From Olsenella sp. An285 (GTDB lineage Bacteria > Actinomycetota > Coriobacteriia > Coriobacteriales > Atopobiaceae): a stretch of DNA of 64,000 nt. Both the position numbers and the translations under genes were made by a program. This document shows, in pieces, positions 57,772 through 64,000 of the stretch. Every line of letters starts with the position of its first letter. The first letter of the stretch is position 1. The DNA lies in the NCBI RefSeq assembly GCF_002159625.1, contig NZ_NFIZ01000008.1:1-64000 (forward strand), written 5' to 3'. The notes beneath the pieces were generated by a model. It was not told where the DNA came from. It saw nothing but the letters and a program-made list of their open reading frames with translations, and ran no database searches.

Positions 57772-60024
57772 ATGCTCGTTACTAGAAGGAAGATGCTCGG
57801 CCTGTCCGCGGCCACCATGGGCGCCCTCGCGCTCGCCGCGTGCAACGGCAACACCGAGCAGGGCGGCAACGGCGGCTCTGGCGACTCCGATCACGCCGGC
57901 ACGCTCGTCGTCGCGGGCAACGGCCTCGAGGGCAAGTTCTGCCCCCTGTTCACCGCTTCCGCGGCTGACCAGGACGTCGTGAGCTTCAACAACATCACGC
58001 TGCTCATGACCGACCGCATGGCCGAGCCGGTCCTCAGCGCCATCGAGGGCGAGACCAGGGAGTACAACGGCACCGAGTACACCTACACCGGTCCCGCTGA
58101 CATCACCATGGAGGAGAACGCCGACGGCACCGTCACCTACACGGTGAAGATGCGCGACGACCTCAAGTTCCACGACGGCAACCCCGTCACCATCGATGAC
58201 GCGATCTTCACCTTCTACGCGTACTTCGACCCCACCTATGACGGCTCCGCCACCATCTACTCCAACGACATCGTCGGCCTTCAGGAGTACCGCTCCGGCA
58301 TGGCTACGCTTGCCTCCCTCATCGGCAACGCCGGCCGTGACAACACCGACTTCACCAACTTCACGCAGGAGCAGCAGGACGCCTTCTGGGCGGCCGTCGA
58401 CGACGGCGGCACCAAGTTCGCCCAGGAGATCGTCGACTACATGATGGAGAACGGCGCCACCGACGTCGCCTCCGCCGCCGCCGGCTGGAACTACCCCGAC
58501 CTGCCCGCTGACGCCACCGCCACCGACTTCTTCGAGGCCATCGGCGCTGCCTACGACTGGAACTTCTCTGCCTGCGAGGCCGAGACCGCCGGCACCGCCC
58601 TCTCCGAGCTCATCCCCGAGGACGTCTACGCCATGGGCACCCAGGGCGTCGAGACCGGCGAGGCCGCTGCCAACGTCTCCGGCATCGTCCGCGTTGACGA
58701 CTACACCATGACCGTCACCACCAACGGTGTTGACGCCACCATGATCTACCAGCTCTCCATCGCCCCGTGCTCCTACAAGTACTACGGCGACGAGTCGCTC
58801 TACGACTACGAGAACAACTCCTTCGGCTTCACCAAGGGTGACCTCTCCAAGGCCCGCAGCCTCAACGGCCAGCCCATGGGCTCCGGCGCCTTCAAGTTCG
58901 ACAGCTACGAGGGCGGCCAGGTCCTCATGTCCGCCAACCCGGACTACTACAAGGGCGCCCCGAAGGTCTCCAACCTCAACATCGTGGAGACCCAGGAGGC
59001 CGATATGGTGACCGGCGTCCAGGCCGGCACGCTCGACGTCTCCCAGCCGTCCTACTCCATGGAGGTCGAGACCCAGATCAAGGAGATCAACGGCAACGAT
59101 GACGTCAACGGCGACGTCTTCTCCACCTTCCTGCACGACTTCCGCGGCTACGGCTACATCGGCATCGCCGCCGGCAACGTGTGCGTGAACGGCGAGGCCG
59201 GCTCCGACGCCTCCAAGGCGCTCCGCAAGGCCCTCTGCACCGTGATCGCCGCCTACCGTGACTCCGGCGTCGCCTCCTACTACGGCGACACCGCCACCGT
59301 CCTCAACTACCCGATCTCCACCTCCTCCTGGGCCTCGCCCAACGAGACGGACCCGGGCTACGAGGTCTGCTACTCCACCGACGCCTCCGGCAACCAGCTC
59401 TACACCGCTGACATGAGCGACGACGACCGTCACGCCGCCGCCCTCGCCGGTGCCCTCACCTGGTTCGAGGCCGCGGGCTACACCGTCGCCGACGGCAAGG
59501 TCACCGCTGCCCCCGCGGGCGCCAAGCTCGAGTACCGCTGCAACATCGGCGGCGGCGGCCAGGGCGACCACCCCACCTTCATGATCCTGCAGGAGGCCGC
59601 GGACGCCTTCGCGAGCATCGGCATCACCTTCACGGTGAACGACATCGCCAACTCCGCCGACCTCTTCGCGTCCTACCAGTCCGGCGCCGCCGAGATGTGG
59701 TGCGCCGCCTGGCAGTCCACGGCTGACCCCGACATGTACCAGCTCTATCACAGCCAGGGCTCCACGAACTACTACCAGATCAACGACGCCGACCTCGACG
59801 AGCTCATCGAGGCTGGCCGCCAGAGCCTCGACACCGAGAGCCGCAAGCCCATCTACAAGGAGGCCATGGACATCGTCCTCGACTGGGGCGTCGAGCTCCC
59901 GGTCTACCAGCGCTCCGAGTGCACGCTCGTCTCCAGCGAGCGCGTGAACGTCGAGTCCGTCGTTCAGGACCAGACCCCGTACTGGACCTGGAAGGACGAG
60001 ATCGAGAAGCTCGAGCTCAAGTAG
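57772..60024 (+). CDS. Oligopeptide ABC transporter substrate-binding lipoprotein
   Basis: A 750-residue family-5 solute-binding protein. The N-terminus has a twin-arginine-like [10 protein letters not shown] and a lipobox LALAAC (Cys at about 24), so it is probably a Tat-exported lipoprotein. [35 protein letters not shown] (peptide-binding core), [17 protein letters not shown] and [10 protein letters not shown] follow. It is about 200 residues longer than OppA, mainly through an insert at residues 180-310 rich in Ala/Thr/Asp. It collects peptides for the permeases at 60228 and 61232; the M3 peptidase could process the products. Peptide versus nickel or other ligand is not decided by sequence. 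Confidence 0.92.
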   Translation: MLVTRRKMLGLSAATMGALALAACNGNTEQGGNGGSGDSDHAGTLVVAGNGLEGKFCPLFTASAADQDVVSFNNITLLMTDRMAEPVLSAIEGETREYNGTEYTYTGPADITMEENADGTVTYTVKMRDDLKFHDGNPVTIDDAIFTFYAYFDPTYDGSATIYSNDIVGLQEYRSGMATLASLIGNAGRDNTDFTNFTQEQQDAFWAAVDDGGTKFAQEIVDYMMENGATDVASAAAGWNYPDLPADATATDFFEAIGAAYDWNFSACEAETAGTALSELIPEDVYAMGTQGVETGEAAANVSGIVRVDDYTMTVTTNGVDATMIYQLSIAPCSYKYYGDESLYDYENNSFGFTKGDLSKARSLNGQPMGSGAFKFDSYEGGQVLMSANPDYYKGAPKVSNLNIVETQEADMVTGVQAGTLDVSQPSYSMEVETQIKEINGNDDVNGDVFSTFLHDFRGYGYIGIAAGNVCVNGEAGSDASKALRKALCTVIAAYRDSGVASYYGDTATVLNYPISTSSWASPNETDPGYEVCYSTDASGNQLYTADMSDDDRHAAALAGALTWFEAAGYTVADGKVTAAPAGAKLEYRCNIGGGGQGDHPTFMILQEAADAFASIGITFTVNDIANSADLFASYQSGAAEMWCAAWQSTADPDMYQLYHSQGSTNYYQINDADLDELIEAGRQSLDTESRKPIYKEAMDIVLDWGVELPVYQRSECTLVSSERVNVESVVQDQTPYWTWKDEIEKLELK

Positions 60025-60052
60025 TGTCCTCCAACCTGAGCTAAATCGCGTC

Positions 60053-60081
60053 GGGCGCGGCGGCGATGAGCCGTCGCGCCC
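60053..60081 (+). promoter_or_regulatory. Hairpin between binding-protein and permease genes
   Basis: GGGCGCGGCGGC pairs with GCCGTCGCGCCC (one G-U) around GATGA, 29 bases after the stop. There is no U-run, so it probably stabilises the abundant binding-protein mRNA or partly terminates. A second hairpin, TCTGCGCT-TCC-AGCGCAGA, lies at 60152-60170. Confidence 0.6.
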
Positions 60082-60227
60082 CGCCGCGTTGCTTGGGGAG
60101 GCTTTCCCTGTTGGATTGAGAGACCTCCTTCCCGTGCTGGGAGTTCGATCGTCTGCGCTTCCAGCGCAGAAAAGGGGTCTCTTCTTCCCGCGACCGCGCG
60201 GGCATGAGTGAGAGGAGCGTTTGCGAC

Positions 60228-61214
60228 GTGAGAACCTATATCGCCAAGCGCATCGGAATCTCGGTCATCATCTTGTTCTGCGTGACCTTCATCATCTACG
60301 GCCTGATGCGCTCGCTGCCGGCATCCTACGTGGAGACCATGGCAATGCAGCTCTCCCAGGCGCCCGGCGCCAAGCCCTACGAGGAGTGGCTGGCGCAGCT
60401 CAACGCCCAGTACGGCCTGGACCTGCCGGTGCCCATCGGCTACATCACCTGGCTCGGCGACTTCCTCACCGGCAACTTCGGTGACTCCTGGAAGTTCAAC
60501 GTGCCGGTGCTCACCGAGTTCACCAACACCATCGGCATCTCCTTCGTGATGGGCGGCCTGGCGTTCGTGTTCTCCACGATCATCGCCGTGCCCCTGGGCA
60601 TCCTGGCCGCCACGCACCAGTACTCCAAGTCCGACTACATCATCTCCGCCGTGGCGCTCGCGGGCATCTCCCTGCCCACGTTCTTCTTCGCCACGCTGCT
60701 CAAGCTGGTCTTCTCCGTTGGCCTTGGCTGGTTTGACCTTTACGGCCTCATGGGCCGCGACTATGCGCAGCTCGATGCCCTTGGCCAGGCGCTCGACATC
60801 GTGAACCACATGGTCATGCCCGTCGTGACGCTCACGGTGATCCAGATCGGCTCCCTTATGCGCTATACCCGCACCAACATGCTCGAGGTGCTCAATGCGG
60901 ACTACATCCGCACCGCGCGCACCAAGGGCCTGCCGGAGCACAAGGTCATCTACAAGCACGCCTTCCGCAACACGCTCATCCCGCTCGTGACCGTCATCGG
61001 CGGGTCTCTCCCCGGCCTCTTCTCGGGCGCCCTCATCACCGAGACGCTCTTCATGATCCCGGGCACGGGCTACACGTCCTACCAGGCCATGACGGCCGGA
61101 GACATCCCCTACACGATGTTCTTCCTCACCTTCATCGCCATCATCACGCTTCTCTCCAACCTCCTGACCGACATCCTCTACGCGGTGGTCGACCCCCGCG
61201 TTCGCATCTCCTAG
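60228..61214 (+). CDS. Peptide ABC transporter permease, OppB/DppB type
   Basis: A 328-residue inner-membrane permease with about six helices. RTYIAKRIGISVIILFCVTF starts the fold, YGLDLPVPIGYITWLGDFLTGNFG is the OppB signature (cut: LPVPIGYITWLGDFLTGNFG), and the EAA loop is DYIRTARTKGLPEHKVIYKH. GTG 60228 is used because GAGAGGAG lies 10 bases upstream; ATG 60204 has no ribosome site. It pairs with the OppC-type protein encoded 17 bases later. Confidence 0.93.
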   Translation: MRTYIAKRIGISVIILFCVTFIIYGLMRSLPASYVETMAMQLSQAPGAKPYEEWLAQLNAQYGLDLPVPIGYITWLGDFLTGNFGDSWKFNVPVLTEFTNTIGISFVMGGLAFVFSTIIAVPLGILAATHQYSKSDYIISAVALAGISLPTFFFATLLKLVFSVGLGWFDLYGLMGRDYAQLDALGQALDIVNHMVMPVVTLTVIQIGSLMRYTRTNMLEVLNADYIRTARTKGLPEHKVIYKHAFRNTLIPLVTVIGGSLPGLFSGALITETLFMIPGTGYTSYQAMTAGDIPYTMFFLTFIAIITLLSNLLTDILYAVVDPRVRIS

Positions 61215-61231
61215 GAAGGCGGGTGTAACTC

Positions 61232-62908
61232 ATGAGCGATTCCAAGAACGGCACGCCCGCCGAGAAGAACGACGATCAGCAGCAGTACTCCCTCAACGAC
61301 GACCGTCGCGTGAAGGTGCTCTCTCCGGGCGCCCTTATCGCCAAGCGCTTCTTCCGCAACCGCCTGGCCGTCGTGGGCCTGGTCATCCTCGTGGCCATGT
61401 TCCTGTTCTCCTTCGTGGGCGGCCTCGTGAGCCCCTACGGGCAGGACCAGACCTTCTCCACCCTCACCAAGCTCAACACGCAGTACGCCGGCATCACCGA
61501 GACCACCACACGCCGCTACACCGCGGCGCCCGATGCCGAGTTCGGCGCGCTCGTCCAGGCCAACGCCAACTCCGCCATCAACGAGGGCGCCACGTCCTTC
61601 GAGCGCGACGGCGTGGTCTACACGATCGAGCAGCCGGCTCCCGACCTCTACACCTTCACCTCGGGCGGCTCCGTCGCGGCCTACGCCTCCAGCTACGTGG
61701 TGAGCGTGCCCGCCGGCATGACGGCACCCTCCTTCGACTTCCAGATCGCCGCCATCATGGCCATCTCCAACGCCGCCGCGGCCGGGGATACCGACGCTGA
61801 CGCGCCGGAGGTCGACGAGTCCGGCGCCGTGGTCGTGGACAGCACCGAGGAGGCCGAGGATGCCGCCGAGGAGGCCGCCGAGGCCGAGGCCGCCGGCAAC
61901 ACCTTCGAGGCCGACGGCGTCTCCTACACCTTCGACGAGTCCGGCAACGTCATGGACGCCTCCGGCGCCACCGTCGCCATGGTGAGCCCGTTTGTCATCT
62001 CCGCCTCCGACGGCAACACCGTCATCCCCGACGATCTGCGCGAGGCCCTGCTTACCGCCGTTGACGCCGACGCCTCCGAGGTCGTCTACACGGACGCCGA
62101 CGGCGCCGAGCACACCTTCTCGATCTCCTACGACGCCTACTCCAAGGTCTACAACGTCACCGAGACCACGGAGAACCTGGTCTACGACCGCTACGCCAGC
62201 CCCTCGCTCGAGCACTGGCTCGGCACGGACGGCAACGGCATGGACATGCTCACGCGCCTCATGTACGGCGGTCGCGTGTCGCTCATCATCGGCTTCATCG
62301 TCGTCTTCATCGCCGCGGGCCTGGGCGTCATCATGGGCGGCATCTCCGGCTACTTCGGCGGCTGGGTCGACAACCTGATCATGCGCATCGTCGACATCTT
62401 CTACTGCCTGCCCTCGATGCCGATCATCATCATCCTCGGCTCGGCGATGGACGCCATGCGCCTGGACCCCTGGATCCGCATGATCTACCTCATGCTCATC
62501 CTTGGCTTCCTGTCCTGGCCCTCCATCGCGCGCCTGGTGCGCGGCCAGATCCTCTCCCTGCGCGAGCAGGAGTTCATGCTCGCCACCGAGGCCACGGGCA
62601 TCTCCGTCCCGCACCGCATCATCCGTCACCTCATCCCCAACGTCATGCCGCAGCTCATCGTCTCCTGCACCATGAGCCTGGGCTCCACGATCATCACCGA
62701 GGCGACGCTCTCGTTCCTCGGCCTGGGCGTCAAGTTCCCGTTTGCCTCCTGGGGCAACATCATCTCCGACGTCAACAACGCCTTCGTCATGACCAACTAC
62801 TGGTTCATCTGGATTCCCGCCGGCATCTGCCTGCTGCTCGCGGTTCTTGGCTTCAACTTCGTGGGCGACGGCCTGCGTGACGCCTTCGACCCGAAGATGA
62901 ACCGCTAG
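61232..62908 (+). CDS. Peptide ABC transporter permease, OppC type, with a large extracytoplasmic insert
   Basis: A 558-residue permease; typical OppC proteins have about 300. TM1 (LAVVGLVILVAMFLFSFVGG) is followed by an insert of about 250 residues (72-320), acidic and Ala/Asp/Glu-rich in the middle. Two similar FERDGVVYTI and FEADGVSYTFDESGN segments lie within it. The normal permease then resumes at EHWLGTDGNGMDML, with GGRVSLIIGF, and EAA-loop residues EFMLATEATGISVPHRII. The insert faces outside between helix 1 and helix 2 and may contact the enlarged binding protein. It is otherwise intact. Confidence 0.9.
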   Translation: MSDSKNGTPAEKNDDQQQYSLNDDRRVKVLSPGALIAKRFFRNRLAVVGLVILVAMFLFSFVGGLVSPYGQDQTFSTLTKLNTQYAGITETTTRRYTAAPDAEFGALVQANANSAINEGATSFERDGVVYTIEQPAPDLYTFTSGGSVAAYASSYVVSVPAGMTAPSFDFQIAAIMAISNAAAAGDTDADAPEVDESGAVVVDSTEEAEDAAEEAAEAEAAGNTFEADGVSYTFDESGNVMDASGATVAMVSPFVISASDGNTVIPDDLREALLTAVDADASEVVYTDADGAEHTFSISYDAYSKVYNVTETTENLVYDRYASPSLEHWLGTDGNGMDMLTRLMYGGRVSLIIGFIVVFIAAGLGVIMGGISGYFGGWVDNLIMRIVDIFYCLPSMPIIIILGSAMDAMRLDPWIRMIYLMLILGFLSWPSIARLVRGQILSLREQEFMLATEATGISVPHRIIRHLIPNVMPQLIVSCTMSLGSTIITEATLSFLGLGVKFPFASWGNIISDVNNAFVMTNYWFIWIPAGICLLLAVLGFNFVGDGLRDAFDPKMNR

Positions 62909-62921
62909 GGAGGGGTAGCCA

Positions 62922-64000
62922 ATGTTTGGATCCGAAAAGAAGAAGGAGGCGGGCTACCTTTCCGCCAAGGAGTCCCGCCGAATCTCCAAGGAGAACCGCA
63001 AGATCACCGAGGGCTACGAGAAGCTGCGCAAGCGCAAGAACGTGGACCCCTCCGAGTACGCGTGCGAGATGAAGAACCCGGCCAATGCCGTCGAGTTCGA
63101 CGACGTGCACACCTGCTTCTTCACCGACACCGGCGTGGTCAAGTCCGTCGACGGCGTGACCTACGACGTGCCCGTGGGCAAGACCGTGGGCGTCGTGGGC
63201 GAGTCCGGCTGCGGCAAGTCCGTCACGTGCCTCTCGCTCATCCAGCTCCTGCAGCGCCCGCAGGGCCAGGTCACCGGCGGCTCCATCCGCCTCAACCTCG
63301 GCGACCACGCCATCGACGTGACCAAGGCCCCCGAGGAGGCCATGCAGAAGATCCGCGGCTCCGAGGTCTCGATGATCTACCAGGAGCCCATGACCTCGCT
63401 CAACCCCGTCTTCAAGGTGGGCGAGCAGATCGAGGAGGTCATCGCCCTCCACGACGGCAAGGACTGGAGCGCCGATCAGATCAAGGCCCGCGCGATCGAG
63501 ATGATCGAGACGGTGGGCATCGCCAACTCCGAGGGCGTCTACGGGATGTACCCGCACGAGCTCTCCGGCGGCATGCGCCAGCGCATCATGATCGCCATCG
63601 CGCTCGCCTGCAACCCGCGCATCATCATCGCCGACGAGCCCACCACGGCCCTCGACGTGACCATCCAGGCGCAGATCCTCGACCTTCTCCGCTCGCTCAA
63701 GGACAAGATCAACTCCTCGATCATCCTCGTCACCCACGACCTGGGCGTCGTGGCCGAGATGGCCGACTACGTGGTGGTCATGTACGCCGGCCGCATCGTG
63801 GAGAAGGGCACCGCGGAGGAGATCTTCGACCACCCCGCGCACCCCTACACCATCGGCCTCATGGCCTCCAAGCCGGTCGTGGGCAAGCACGTGGAGCGCC
63901 TCTACTCCATCCCGGGCAAGGTTCCCAACCCGGTCAACATGCCCGACTACTGCTACTTCAAGGATCGCTGCGAGCTCTGCGTCAAGGCGTGCTCCGGCGA
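62922..64000 (+). CDS. Peptide ABC transporter ATPase, OppD type, 3' partial
   Basis: The ATP-binding subunit begins at ATG 62922 after GGGAGGGG and runs past the window end; 359 codons are visible. A charged N-terminal extension (MFGSEKKKEAGYLSAKESRR) precedes the domain. Walker A is VGESGCGKSVT, the Q-loop MIYQEPMTSLNPVF, the signature LSGGMRQRIMIA, Walker B IIIADEPTTALDV and the H-loop VTHDLGVVAE. The C-terminal oligopeptide-type region (HPAHPYTIGLMAS, then Cys-rich CYFKDRCELCVKAC) has begun. An OppF-type partner is expected beyond the window. Confidence 0.95.
   Translation, partial: MFGSEKKKEAGYLSAKESRRISKENRKITEGYEKLRKRKNVDPSEYACEMKNPANAVEFDDVHTCFFTDTGVVKSVDGVTYDVPVGKTVGVVGESGCGKSVTCLSLIQLLQRPQGQVTGGSIRLNLGDHAIDVTKAPEEAMQKIRGSEVSMIYQEPMTSLNPVFKVGEQIEEVIALHDGKDWSADQIKARAIEMIETVGIANSEGVYGMYPHELSGGMRQRIMIAIALACNPRIIIADEPTTALDVTIQAQILDLLRSLKDKINSSIILVTHDLGVVAEMADYVVVMYAGRIVEKGTAEEIFDHPAHPYTIGLMASKPVVGKHVERLYSIPGKVPNPVNMPDYCYFKDRCELCVKACSG

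Noticed and set aside
60204-60227. ATG 60204 as the start of the OppB-type permease
   Set aside because: No ribosome site precedes it, while GAGAGGAG is correctly placed for GTG 60228.

Overview
The window is GC-rich, densely coded actinobacterial DNA. I infer a member of the Coriobacteriia, most likely Atopobiaceae/Olsenella-like. The inference rests on codon use, an anaerobe-type gene set (old-yellow-enzyme family NADH oxidase, fumarase, peptide uptake, GH2 beta-galactosidase, MupG) and recurring palindromic intergenic repeats. No rRNA, tRNA or CRISPR array was seen.

Bases 1-27251 are one large surface-polysaccharide (capsule/EPS) locus on the + strand. It opens with an LCP ligase (5' partial) and a specialised NusG paralogue whose leader folds into a strong hairpin. 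A priming sugar-phosphate transferase follows, then glycosyltransferases, a pyruvyl transferase, an acyltransferase and a Wzy-like membrane protein. A GT2 pair comes next, of which the second is frameshifted and carries a G9 tract. At 14269-20902 the locus contains a translationally coupled block unrelated to sugar assembly: nucleotidyltransferase-like protein, PqqD-like peptide-binding protein, radical SAM/SPASM enzyme, an unknown 126-aa protein, HPr-kinase-like P-loop protein, ABC exporter and an Ig-like membrane protein. It overlaps directly into two Wzz/BY-kinase genes. An AT-rich GT2 plus Wzx flippase, evidently acquired, and a PHP-type tyrosine phosphatase close the locus. The parts for a Wzx/Wzy pathway are present, with a RiPP-maturation-like cassette in the middle; this is the most promising undescribed system here.

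Bases 27252-34111 hold two toxin-antitoxin pairs with visible operator repeats, mupG, a TerB-domain protein, a palindrome-rich noncoding island, yaaA and a membrane-anchored spermidine-synthase-like protein. Bases 34191-43890 hold htpG (with a leader hairpin that buries its ribosome site), a SixA-CHAD protein, fumC, an O-acetylhomoserine sulfhydrylase and a beta-galactosidase. Bases 43932-57428 hold a HigBA pair, an FKBP isomerase, a PadR/HAAS pair, murI, a flavin oxidoreductase, a DegV protein, an M3 peptidase, an XRE/TPR regulator, a candidate small hydrophobic peptide, an MFS transporter and a GNAT acetyltransferase. Bases 57772-64000 hold an oligopeptide ABC importer whose ATPase runs off the window.

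Palindromic repeats of several kinds (short REP-like palindromes with a GGGGACAGTCCCC-type core, long inverted repeats, and a GTGCGGGC cluster) fill many gaps. One REP supplies the fumC stop codon, and another is read through as codons of a regulator.
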